Notes: generated from the letters alone by a model not told the origin. A DNA stretch of 31,739 bases from an uncultured Bacteroidia bacterium (GCA_902767465.1 CACXHM010000080.1:1-31739); one strand, 5' to 3'. Positions 24,985 through 31,739 are shown, counted from the stretch's first letter. Program-made: numbers and translations.

Positions 24985-25956
24985 GTGCATCTTTGGCGCG
25001 TGGTGTTTTTCATAAGTTTGGTAATGGTTCTCGGCCACCCCGTCGTCGATGACGGGGAGCCGGGGTTTTTGTGCATGTTCTGGAATGTTGAAAACTTCTT
25101 TGCGGGGAAGGCTCATTTTGGCGACAAATGCAACGGGATTGCTAAAACCGTTTTTATGGCTGCGGACTATTACGGCTCCATGCCCGATATAATAGGACTT
25201 GCTGAGGTAGAGAATGCGACGGTGCTGAAAAGTCTGCTGTATCGTACAGGTCTGCGCAAAATGGACTATTCCATCGTCCATTATGATTCCCCGGACCGCC
25301 GCGGCATCGACTGCGCTCTGCTCTATAGACACTCCCGTTTCCGGCTTCTCCTTAGTAAACCTTGCCATTTGACGGACTCTACAGGCCGGATTCTACCTAC
25401 CCGCGACATTCTGCTTGCCGTGCTGGAGCCGCTGCCAGTTACAGCGACAGATGCGCCCTGGCCATCCGCGTCGGGCAAAGGGCCGCCCCGTGACCCTCAA
25501 GGGGCTGACGGAGACGGCATTGCCCGTCCGAAAGCATCCTCTGTCGCTGTGCTCGTGAACCACCATCCGTCAAAGATAGGACGGGATTCGGACAGCCGGA
25601 GACGAATAGCGATGGACAGGTTGCTCTATCTTCGTGATTCTCTGCTTTCCGAAGGATTCTCCCACATTGTCGCAATCGGGGACTTCAATGATAAGGTGAC
25701 ACCTGCACCGGGGGTTGAGGCTGCCTATCCTGCTGCTGCCGGCACCATCAAGTTCCAGGGGAAATGGGAAAAGATCGACGGTTGTCCGGTCCTTGAGGGA
25801 TTGTGTGCCCGTGAACACATCTTCTCCCCTCCATGTCTTTCGGTTCCGGACAGGAAGCATACGGGAGTAAAACCTCTCCGCACCTGGTCCGGTCCCCGCT
25901 GGCTTGGCGGCGTTTCAGACCATTATCCAATAATACTTGAACTGTCTCCGTTGTAG
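24985..25956 (+). CDS. Secreted endonuclease/exonuclease/phosphatase-fold protein
   Basis: The protein is 323 aa from a GTG start, with an N-terminal hydrophobic segment (VVFFISLVMVLGHPVV) that is probably a signal peptide. An alternative start is ATG 25024. DNase-I-like motifs in order are FWNVENFF, IIGLAEVEN (metal-binding Glu), SPDRRGIDCALLYR, VNHHPSK (in place of the usual CHFPSR), AIGDFND and SDHYPIILEL (catalytic Asp-His). The same order occurs in Bacteroidota secreted nucleases/phosphatases. A Pro/Gly-rich insertion sits near residues 151-190, just before the SVAVLVNHH strand. The substrate is unknown. It diverges from ychF and precedes galK by 113 nt. Confidence 0.85.
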   Translation: MHLWRVVFFISLVMVLGHPVVDDGEPGFLCMFWNVENFFAGKAHFGDKCNGIAKTVFMAADYYGSMPDIIGLAEVENATVLKSLLYRTGLRKMDYSIVHYDSPDRRGIDCALLYRHSRFRLLLSKPCHLTDSTGRILPTRDILLAVLEPLPVTATDAPWPSASGKGPPRDPQGADGDGIARPKASSVAVLVNHHPSKIGRDSDSRRRIAMDRLLYLRDSLLSEGFSHIVAIGDFNDKVTPAPGVEAAYPAAAGTIKFQGKWEKIDGCPVLEGLCAREHIFSPPCLSVPDRKHTGVKPLRTWSGPRWLGGVSDHYPIILELSPL

Positions 25957-25993
25957 AGTCTGTGCCCGAAAATGACAGGATTTGAGCACGGGG

Positions 25994-26026
25994 TTGGACG
26001 AGTGTTTAAAAAAAGTGCTAAATTTG
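25994..26026 (+). promoter_or_regulatory. galK promoter (Bacteroidota type)
   Basis: TTG (25994-25996) and TAAATTTG (26019-26026) are separated by 22 bp. The leader to the galK ATG is about 40 nt. The rest of the 113-bp gap shows no other recognisable site. Confidence 0.6.
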
Positions 26027-26069
26027 AGAGTTTGAAACGACTGAAACTAAAAACTACGAGATCACAACA

Positions 26070-27212
26070 ATGAAGAACAAAATTCACGAAAAATTCCTTT
26101 CCCTCTTTGGCGAAGGTGGCGTTCAGTTTGCATCTGCCGGACGCATCAACCTGATCGGCGAGCATACAGATTATAACGGAGGTTATGTATTCCCCGGAGC
26201 CATCGACAAAGGAATAATAGCCGAAATAAAACTCAACGGCATCGGAAAAGTCCGTGCATATAGCCTTGATTATAACGTGCAGACTGAATTTGGTCTTAAC
26301 GAAGAAGATAAGCCTGCACAAGCCTGGGCGCGCTACATTTTCGGCGTCTGCCGTGAAACCATCAAACGTGGAGGAAAGGTAGAAGGTTTTGATACCGTCT
26401 TTGCGGGAGATGTTCCCCTCGGGGCCGGACTCTCATCTTCGGCAGCCCTTGAAAGCACCTTTGCATTTGCCATCAACGAGTTGTTTGCCAACGGCATCGA
26501 CAAATTCGAACTGGCGAAGATCGGACAGAGCACCGAGCATAATTACTGCGGGGTCAAATGCGGAATCATGGATCAGTTCGCATCTTGCTTCGGCAAGGCC
26601 GGCTGTCTCATCCGTCTCAACTGTAAAACTTTGGAATACAAATATTTCCCTTTTAATCCTAAAGGATATAAACTGGTGCTTATTGATTCCTGCGTAAAGC
26701 ATGAACTTGCATCCAGCGCCTACAACAAGCGTCGCGCATCATGCGAAAATGCTGCAGCGGCAATCCGTAAGAATCACCCCGAAGTGGAATTCCTGAGCGA
26801 TGCCAAACGCGTTTGGCTCGACGAGGTCCGCGACCAGATTCCCGAGGAGGATTTCCTCCGTGCAGAATATGTGATAGGCGAAGTTCAGCGTGTGCTCGAT
26901 GTGTGCGATGCTCTTGAGCGCGGCGATTACGAGACCGTTGGCGAAATGATGTATCAGACCCATTTTGGCCTCAGCCGGCTCTACGAAGTGAGCTGCGAAG
27001 AACTTGACTTCCTCAACAAACTCGCACGCAAGATGGATGTCACCGGTTCCCGCGTAATGGGTGGCGGCTTTGGCGGATGCACCATCAACCTGGTTAAAGA
27101 TGAACTCTACGAGCCGTTTGTCGCCGCTGCAAAAGAGCAGTTCGCAGCTCGCTTCGGCCACGAACCCAAGGTTTACGACGTAGTTGTAAGCGACGGTGCC
27201 CGCAGGCTGTAA
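26070..27212 (+). CDS. galK: Galactokinase
   Basis: Phosphorylates alpha-D-galactose to galactose-1-phosphate (Leloir pathway, cytosol). The protein is 380 aa, the standard length. The GHMP-kinase motifs are all present: the galactokinase signature GRINLIGEHTDYNGG (residues 25-39), the ATP loop PLGAGLSSSAALE, CGIMDQFAS with the catalytic Asp, and the C-terminal VMGGGFGGCTINLV. No galT, galE, galM or galactose transporter gene is adjacent, so the rest of the pathway must lie elsewhere. It has its own promoter, and the next gene starts 14 nt downstream. Confidence 0.97.
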   Translation: MKNKIHEKFLSLFGEGGVQFASAGRINLIGEHTDYNGGYVFPGAIDKGIIAEIKLNGIGKVRAYSLDYNVQTEFGLNEEDKPAQAWARYIFGVCRETIKRGGKVEGFDTVFAGDVPLGAGLSSSAALESTFAFAINELFANGIDKFELAKIGQSTEHNYCGVKCGIMDQFASCFGKAGCLIRLNCKTLEYKYFPFNPKGYKLVLIDSCVKHELASSAYNKRRASCENAAAAIRKNHPEVEFLSDAKRVWLDEVRDQIPEEDFLRAEYVIGEVQRVLDVCDALERGDYETVGEMMYQTHFGLSRLYEVSCEELDFLNKLARKMDVTGSRVMGGGFGGCTINLVKDELYEPFVAAAKEQFAARFGHEPKVYDVVVSDGARRL

Positions 27213-27226
27213 ACAACTCTTCTGTC

Positions 27227-27829
27227 ATGAAGCAATCCGCCTTGTTCCTCATTTTCCTGTTTTGTTCGCTGGGTGTATTCGCACAGACGTCGAACGAACT
27301 CGGTTTTTTCTTTGGAGGCAACTCTTTGAGAGCAAGCTATTTCCCTGAGTATTATTCACATCCTGGAGATCTGGCATCTCAATACGAGCCTTATTTCAAA
27401 GACACCTCGGTGCCGCCAGTTATCGGCATGTATTACATCAGGAACATTGGAAGACGCCTTGGCGCAGGAGTTTCAGCTTCCTTTGGGACCGCATCCGGTG
27501 TATGCGTCGATCCAGCGACGAATAAAACGCTATATACGAGGAATGTAAGGGGTGTTTATTTTACCCCTCGTATAAGGTATTACTACATGAAAGGACGTGC
27601 CGGTGCGATGTTCCTCGGGTCAAATCTGTTGCTGGGATTTGAAAGACAGGATAATGGTGCCGAGGGGAGTGTTTCCCGGAACATCTGCGCTTTGAGCATA
27701 CTGCCTTACGGTTTCAAGATCAACTTGCGTGAATATATAGGGCTCTTTTTAGAAACGGATGCGGGGTTCGATTTTATAGGTACTAAATTGTTTGTTGGGA
27801 TAAGGGGTGGAGTAAGTTTTAATCTTTAG
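27227..27829 (+). CDS. Small outer-membrane beta-barrel protein, family unknown
   Basis: A 200-aa protein with a signal peptide (MKQSALFLIFLFCSLGVFAQ, cleavage after residue 20). The mature chain has alternating beta-strand patterns (LGFFFGGNSLRASY, VIGMYYIRNIGRRLGAGVSASFG, RGVYFTPRIRYYYMKGRAGAMFLG) and ends FVGIRGGVSFNL, an aromatic C-terminus typical of eight-stranded barrels. I do not recognise a specific family. It lies 14 nt after galK and 6 nt before a lipoprotein gene, with which it probably forms an envelope pair. Confidence 0.7.
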   Translation: MKQSALFLIFLFCSLGVFAQTSNELGFFFGGNSLRASYFPEYYSHPGDLASQYEPYFKDTSVPPVIGMYYIRNIGRRLGAGVSASFGTASGVCVDPATNKTLYTRNVRGVYFTPRIRYYYMKGRAGAMFLGSNLLLGFERQDNGAEGSVSRNICALSILPYGFKINLREYIGLFLETDAGFDFIGTKLFVGIRGGVSFNL

Positions 27830-27835
27830 ACGGGT

Positions 27836-28504
27836 ATGAAAAAAACAGTTGCCATTCTGGCGGTAATCTCCTTCTTATGCTCCTGTTCCCAGGACGGTTA
27901 TTTTTCCGGAAGCAACGCCTCTTTTGCAGCCGGGGAGCATTATCTCGTTCTCCTCACCACTGATCTTGTTCCCGATTGCCTCAATGCCCTTGAGTATGCC
28001 CTGAACTATGATTATTACGGCTATTACGATAAAGACAACGACCAGTACATTTCCGGAGGCGTGAGCCTTCGCACTGTCGGGGCAGAGTGGGAAGTTAATT
28101 CAGTGAAGGCGATAGAAGGGGTAAAGATAAAGTCGACCGCTATCAATGAGTGGTCCCTTTCGTGGAAAGGTGATTATCGGCCTTTCCCGGGAGACAGGAA
28201 TTACGACGAAAAGGACAGGTATGTAATGGAGTTTACTGTGACGGCGGAGATGATTTCCGAAGCCAGCCGGAACCACTTCGACTGGAAAGTAAAGCTGAAT
28301 GCTACCAGAAAAGAACGGAAAGGATATGCCTGCACCATGGCTACGGCTCCGGACCTCGTTTACACTACAAGTACGAAATCCTATATATGGGATTCCTGCG
28401 ACGGGTCTGCGACGATCGATGTTACGAAAGACGGCAATGTCATCGACTTCGGCCGGATGGATTATATGGGACAGTCGCATCGCTATTTCAGAGACCTTCT
28501 GTAA
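27836..28504 (+). CDS. Predicted lipoprotein, function unknown
   Basis: A 222-aa protein with a lipoprotein signal (MKKTVAILAVISFLCSCSQDG; lipobox around Cys 16/18). The mature part is rich in Tyr and Asp near its start (YALNYDYYGYYDKDNDQY) and then has beta-type sequence (SLRTVGAEWEVNSVKA, WSLSWKGDYRPFPG, HFDWKVKLNATRKERKGY). It may be a small beta-sandwich surface lipoprotein. I do not recognise the family. It is 6 nt downstream of the small barrel gene, so the two are probably co-expressed. Confidence 0.65.
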   Translation: MKKTVAILAVISFLCSCSQDGYFSGSNASFAAGEHYLVLLTTDLVPDCLNALEYALNYDYYGYYDKDNDQYISGGVSLRTVGAEWEVNSVKAIEGVKIKSTAINEWSLSWKGDYRPFPGDRNYDEKDRYVMEFTVTAEMISEASRNHFDWKVKLNATRKERKGYACTMATAPDLVYTTSTKSYIWDSCDGSATIDVTKDGNVIDFGRMDYMGQSHRYFRDLL

Positions 28505-28524
28505 ATCAAGATTTTTTAAAAAAT

Positions 28525-29871
28525 ATGAGTACTAAAACCAACATTTCCAAACTTTGGAAAACCGAAGACTGGCTGGCTTGCTGGCTGGGATTCATCATTA
28601 TTGCCATAGGGGCAGTAGCGGTATTGACCCAGGCCTTCGATTTTTCTGCGCTCAAGTTCAGCACATGGCATCTTTGGGAGAATGTAGCCGAAAAGAAATC
28701 CCTTGCTACCCAGATCAATGGTAAATTCTGGATCAAACTCCTTCGCACGTTCTGCGTGCTTGCCGTACTGTTCGGAGCTGGAGTCAAGCTTCAGGGAGAG
28801 AAACTGAAAAAATTTATTCCGGCATTTGTCGCACTGTTCGTCCTTGCGTTGATTGTCCGGCTTATCAGTGCAGAATTTACCCTCAACCGCTATCTTGAAT
28901 GGGCCTTCTGGGCTTTGCTCGTGGGCCTTCTCATCTCCAATACGGTTGGAAACCCTGAATGGCTCAAGCCTGCCATCCGAACCTAATTCTATATAAAGAC
29001 AGGTCTGGTGATAATGGGATTCAGCGTGCTTTTCAGCAACATCGCCAAATTCGGCCTCTACGGACTTGGCATAGCCTGGATTGTCACACCCATCGTCATT
29101 ATCTTCATGTGGTGGTTCGGCACAAGGGTGCTCAAAATAGACAATAAACCGCTGGTGATAACCATGTCTGCCGCCACATCTGTCTGCGGAACCAGTGCAG
29201 CAATTGCTACCGGTGCGGCCGCTAAGGCCAAGAAAGACGACCTTTCGCTTGCAATTTCAATTTCCATCATCTTCACCATCCTCATGATGGTGTTTGAGCC
29301 CATGATCATCCGCTGGGCCGGCATGAACCAGTTGATGGGCGGTGCTCTCATCGGGGGCACTGTGGACAGTACCGGAGCTGTGGTGCTTGCCGGAAACGCT
29401 TTAGGCCCTGAGGCCGAGCAGGCTGCCGTTCTCGTGAAGAGCATCCAGAATATCCTTATCGGATTTATCGCCTTCTTCGTTGCCATCTTCTTCGCTACCC
29501 GCGTCGACAAGACCGGAACCTCGAAGGTCGGTGCGGGCGAGATATGGACCCGATTCCCCAAGTTCATCATCGGATTCTTCGTGGCCTCCATGGTTGCGTC
29601 CTTCATCTTCCTGCCCCTCTGTGGCGGCGCTGACGTGAAGGCCATCAACGGTGTGCTCGACCAGTACAAGAACTGGGCTTTTGTTCTGGCCTTTACATCC
29701 ATCGGACTCGACACCAATTTCAAGAGCCTCATCAAGCAGATGCAGGGCGGCAAGGTGCTCTGGCTCTATGTAGTTGGTCAGGTGTTCAACATTGCACTCA
29801 CCCTGTTCGCGGTATGGTTCCTGCTCAGCGGCGTGGTGTTCGACGTCCCCGTGCTGGATCTTTATAAATAA
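28525..29871 (+). pseudogene. YeiH/UPF0324-family (putative sulfate exporter) membrane protein, interrupted by an in-frame TAA
   Basis: The first part (28525-28986) encodes 153 aa with about four membrane helices and ends LKPAIRT before TAA at 28984-28986. The same frame then continues without any shift: FYIKTGLVIMGFSVLFSN and on to 29871 (294 aa). The joined product would be 448 residues. The family reads TExxxKtGLvllG at this point, so TAA most simply replaces GAA (Glu). Both halves keep clean membrane segments and family motifs (KPLVITMSAATSVCGTSAAI, GGTVDSTGAVVLAGNALG). Translation could restart at GTG 29008 or ATG 29014. A recent nonsense mutation, an assembly error, or a split two-chain transporter are all possible. 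The function is inferred from the family name only. Confidence 0.8.
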
Positions 29872-30146
29872 TGGACAGACACAAGATATTCAAAGTAATG
29901 ACCGTCATTCTGGCGGTCATTGTTTTGTGTCTTGCCGGATATATCATGTGGCATCGCCTCGGCCTGAATCCGGATTACGATTTCGGGGCAGGGGCTTACT
30001 ACTATGCCGATGATCCCGCTATCCAGGACCTTGCAGACAAGGCCACTTTTTCTACAGCTGTTCCGAAATGGATACATTATGCCTTGTTTTTTGTCTGGGG
30101 AGCCTTGATGTGGGCGCTCTGGAAATGGGTGGACCGACGGAAATAA
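29871..30146 (+). CDS. Small two-helix membrane protein, function unknown
   Basis: A 91-aa protein with two predicted membrane helices: about residues 8-26 (KVMTVILAVIVLCLAGYIMW) and 67-84 (WIHYALFFVWGALMWALW). A Tyr/Asp-rich extramembrane loop (DYDFGAGAYYYADDPAIQDLAD) lies between them. The C-terminus is basic (KWVDRRK). Its ATG shares one base with the stop of the YeiH-family gene (TAATG), which suggests translational coupling and a possible accessory role for that transporter. No family is recognised. Confidence 0.75.
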   Translation: MDRHKIFKVMTVILAVIVLCLAGYIMWHRLGLNPDYDFGAGAYYYADDPAIQDLADKATFSTAVPKWIHYALFFVWGALMWALWKWVDRRK

Positions 30147-30150
30147 TGAG

Positions 30151-30158
30151 TATTTTTG
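30151..30158 (+). promoter_or_regulatory. -7 promoter element of the CpXC gene
   Basis: TATTTTTG fits TAnnTTTG and ends 4 nt before the ATG at 30163, which implies a leaderless mRNA. No -33 TTG is seen. Confidence 0.4.
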
Positions 30159-30162
30159 TACC

Positions 30163-30768
30163 ATGTATCAATTAACTTGCAATCATTGCGGCAAGACATT
30201 TCAGGTGGATGCTGTGCCGTCTGTGAATACTGAAAGGAATCCGGAACTCAAGGAAAAGGTTCTGAGCGGGGAGATGTTCCTGCATGACTGCCCTTATTGC
30301 GGCAGGCGCGTCCTGGCGAGTTTCCCTCTTCTCTATCACGATCCTGCCGGAAAGTTGATGCTGTGGCTTAGCGATGGCTCCGCGGATACTGAAGCCCGTA
30401 TGCAGGCTGCCGTTTGCGGAGAGGATTTCGAAGGCTATACCGGTCGCATTGTAGATACCCCCGGGCAGTTGATTGAAAAGGTAAAGATCTTCGATGCCGG
30501 ACTGGACGACCTGGCTGTTGAAATGGCGAAGTTCGTCACCCGACAGGAACTCAGCAAGGATGTAGACCTGATTTTCTTCAATCTCGACGGGGCCGACAAT
30601 GAAATCACCCTCACCTATCCCGAAAAAGGGGAAATGCAGCTGGTGCGCATAGGCTTCAACGTATATGAAGACTGCGCCGGCATTATTCTCCGCAACCCAT
30701 CCATCAAGAACGCCGCCACAGGCCTCTGCCGCGTCGGCCGCAGCTTTGTGGAGAGTTTCCTGCGCTAG
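30163..30768 (+). CDS. CpXC-domain zinc-ribbon protein
   Basis: A 201-aa protein. The N-terminal third holds two Cys pairs, CNHCG (C6, C9) and CPYCG (C43, C46), the CpXC arrangement expected to bind one zinc. The intervening VNTERNPELKEKVLSGEMF matches the family pattern of Asn-Pro-x-Leu followed by a helix. The rest is an alpha/beta domain (LIEKVKIFDAGLDDLAVEMAKFV, DLIFFNLDGADNEITLTYP) without a recognised catalytic motif. CpXC proteins have no established function. It begins 16 nt after the small membrane protein gene. Confidence 0.82.
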   Translation: MYQLTCNHCGKTFQVDAVPSVNTERNPELKEKVLSGEMFLHDCPYCGRRVLASFPLLYHDPAGKLMLWLSDGSADTEARMQAAVCGEDFEGYTGRIVDTPGQLIEKVKIFDAGLDDLAVEMAKFVTRQELSKDVDLIFFNLDGADNEITLTYPEKGEMQLVRIGFNVYEDCAGIILRNPSIKNAATGLCRVGRSFVESFLR

Positions 30769-30819
30769 GCTCAACCCGTCCGCCCCCCAGCCTCGGGGGC
30801 TGTCGGCGAAATACCGCTC

Positions 30820-30851
30820 CCGTCGGCAAAATCAGGTTGATCTGCCGACGG
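30820..30851. repeat. Strong intergenic hairpin
   Basis: CCGTCGGCA (30820-30828) and TGCCGACGG (30843-30851) pair perfectly over 9 bp. The loop can extend the stem with ATCA/TGAT around GGT. No T-tract follows, so it is not a standard terminator. Related words occur nearby: TGTCGGCGAA (30801-30810) and TGTCAGCAAA (30871-30880). Confidence 0.55.
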
Positions 30852-30872
30852 AATCCGGGAAAAGACGCGCTG

Positions 30873-31085
30873 TCAGCAAAAAGCCATGTTTGTAGAGACG
30901 GAAAAGACCGACGACCCATTCGGGCCGCCGGTCTTGCTTTTATTATTGTCCGGGGGGCACAAGGCTTTTACAGCCTCTTCGGTCAATCCGGTAGCTTTTG
31001 CAATCTGATTTGGAGTCAATCCCATGGCGGCAAGTTTTTACCGCATTTTCAATAGCGGCACCATCGCCGCTCGAGTGGCAAGAGC
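30873..31085 (-). pseudogene. Remnant of an Rpn / PD-(D/E)XK nuclease-family transposase C-terminus
   Basis: On the minus strand, 31025-30960 reads MGLTPNQIAKATGLTEEAVKAL, the C-terminal helix-turn-helix-like tail of the Rpn/PD-(D/E)XK nuclease transposase family (GLsxeqIAxaTGLsxeEI). Upstream, in a frame one base off, GAAIENAVK continues the expected coiled segment, so one base change joins ENAVK to LAAMGL. Downstream the frame runs on past the expected end through the terminator-like stem to TGA at 30873-30875. No nuclease core is recognisable further upstream. The identification rests on a short motif only. Confidence 0.5.
30906..30943 (+). terminator. Terminator-like hairpin downstream of the CpXC gene
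   Basis: GACCGACGACCC (30906-30917) pairs with GGGCCGCCGGTC (30922-30933) with two mismatches around a 4-nt loop. TTGCTTTTAT follows. It lies 138 nt after the CpXC stop and could end that transcript. Confidence 0.6.
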
Positions 31086-31088
31086 GGC

Positions 31089-31153
31089 GGCTACAACGCG
31101 ACCGGCTGCAGGGGATTCCGGGCAAAGGCCATCTTCCCCGGCCGGTTGTAGCC
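31089..31153. repeat. Long imperfect inverted repeat
   Basis: GGCTACAAC then CCGGC (31089-31106, with a 4-nt bulge) face GGCCGGTTGTAGCC (31140-31153). Internal GGGGA/TTCCCC pairing extends the stem, giving a roughly 65-nt cruciform or RNA hairpin just upstream (minus sense) of the nuclease remnant. Confidence 0.5.
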
Positions 31154-31308
31154 AGTCTTGCCAGAGTGTCAGGTATTTGTTCCAGTTATATATCAGAAAA
31201 TTGTGGCATTCGCTTTTGTTATCATTAGTTTCCTCTCTTTTCGTAAACATCTTTCAGGACGGGACAGAGGGCGTGAAACATAAGTCTTAGAGTATCAATA
31301 TTTTATCG

Positions 31309-31342
31309 AAAACGAATCAGTCAAATCCAGCGACTCGTTTTT
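31309..31342. terminator. A/T-flanked hairpin, possible bidirectional terminator
   Basis: AAAACG plus AGTC pairs with GACT plus CGTTTT (left arm 31309-31322 with a 4-nt bulge, right arm 31332-31341). A further T follows on the plus strand, and the A residues would form a T-tract on the minus strand. Confidence 0.4.
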
Positions 31343-31372
31343 GCTAAGTAGTTGTAAATAAGCATATTGCGC

Positions 31373-31602
31373 TCCACGCCAAAACCTCTAAAGCCCACTA
31401 ACGTCACTAAAGTTGCCAAGGGACAGCAAAACCTTCGACCTTCCTTGAAAAGTCCCTGAAATAAGGAAGGTCCCCATGCAAACCTGCCGACCTTCCTTAA
31501 AAAAAGCCAAAATCCTGGAAGGTCCCATCAAAAACGCAGTGACCTTCCTTAAAAAGCCCTTGAAATAAGGAAGGTCCACGCCAAAACCACGTGACCTTCC
31601 TT
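31373..31602. repeat. 52-bp tandem array of alternating inverted decamers
   Basis: GACCTTCCTT occurs at 31437, 31489, 31541 and 31593, exactly 52 bp apart. Its reverse complement AAGGAAGGTC occurs at 31463 and 31567, with a degenerate copy at 31515 (CTGGAAGGTC). Motif and complement therefore alternate every 26 bp with 16-bp spacers. Spacers inside each hairpin are A-rich and alike (GAAAAGTCCCTGAAAT, AAAAAGCCCTTGAAAT). The others share CAAAAC-type cores. A decayed unit precedes the array, and TCCACGCCAAAACC is duplicated at 31373-31386 and 31575-31588. Confidence 0.85.
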
Positions 31603-31739
31603 GAAAACAGGTCGAAAAAAGACATCGCCTGACTGTAATCATGCCACAAGCAAGCCATAGCCGCGCCGAAACTATACCGAAACCGGTCCTGACACAACCA
31701 TGCGCTTGGCAGAAAAGCAATCTGCCAGGCTCGAAAAAG

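Larger units (their letters stand above)
30769..31739. other. Gene-poor right end: hairpins, gene remnant and repeat array
   Basis: No intact gene is supported in these 971 bp. The stretch holds, in order: a GC-rich hairpin (30782-30800); short repeated GTCGGC-type words with a strong palindrome (30801-30880); a terminator-like stem (30906-30943); a degraded nuclease/transposase C-terminus on the minus strand; a long imperfect hairpin (31089-31153); an A/T-flanked stem (31309-31342); the 52-bp repeat array (31373-31602); and a small hairpin near the edge (TGGCAGA / TCTGCCA). No tRNA, rRNA or CRISPR was recognised. Confidence 0.7.

Noticed and set aside
30782..30800. GCCCCC/GGGGGC hairpin after the CpXC gene as a terminator
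   Set aside because: No T-tract follows; the stem at 30906-30943 fits better.
31588..31593. CACGTG core in the repeat array as a further parS
   Set aside because: The flanks do not match the parS arms (no GTT / AAC), so only the 6-bp core agrees.
31437..31602. CRISPR-like regularity (10-bp repeats, 16-bp spacers)
   Set aside because: Repeats alternate in orientation and are far too short, alternate spacers resemble one another, and no cas gene is present. It is a tandem inverted-repeat array.
31388..31720. 110-aa minus-strand open frame across the repeat array
   Set aside because: The 52-bp period is out of phase with codons. The frame is open only because the repeats lack stops, and no start context or family was recognised.

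Overview
The window is a piece of a Bacteroidota chromosome, most likely order Bacteroidales. The evidence is the gene set (dimeric-type glycyl-tRNA synthetase, Bacteroidota-style TonB, PpiD-like foldase, coaX / outer-membrane protein / TPR / lptC run), the near absence of Shine-Dalgarno sequences, and repeated use of the Bacteroidota promoter signature TAnnTTTG (-7), in several cases with a TTG about 20 bp upstream (-33). The genus cannot be fixed from this sequence.

Left part (1-13000), mostly minus strand: an AIR-synthase/ThiL-like gene running off the left edge, glyS, then an iron-sulfur supply operon sufS-sufE-sufT with folK at its tail, and ruvA divergent from sufS. Next come mnmG and ybeY (overlapping pair), tonB and hflX on the plus strand, then sdhB, sdhA and ruvB on the minus strand. 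The sdhC membrane anchor normally found with sdhAB is not here.

Centre (13000-13250): an AT-rich gap between divergent ruvB and mfd. It holds five 9-mers that match the DnaA-box consensus with at most one mismatch. A perfect 16-bp parS-type palindrome lies 8 kb to the left, inside mnmG (gidA). Gene direction also switches here: 11 of 14 genes to the left are on the minus strand and 13 of 16 to the right are on the plus strand. Together these suggest that the window carries the chromosomal replication origin region (candidate oriC plus a centromere site). I consider this the main system in the window.

Right part (13239-30768), mostly plus strand: mfd, then coaX with an envelope-biogenesis run (outer-membrane protein, TPR protein, LptC lipoprotein, PpiD-like chaperone). 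A minus-strand block follows (ychF, CYTH protein, MgtC family), then a secreted endonuclease/phosphatase-fold protein, galactokinase, an orphan beta-barrel/lipoprotein pair, a YeiH-family exporter broken by one in-frame TAA, a small two-helix membrane protein, and a CpXC zinc-ribbon protein.

Right edge (30769-31739): about 970 bp without an intact gene. It contains hairpins, the frameshifted C-terminal remnant of what looks like an Rpn/PD-(D/E)XK nuclease-transposase, and a regular array in which a 10-bp motif and its reverse complement alternate every 26 bp (52-bp period).
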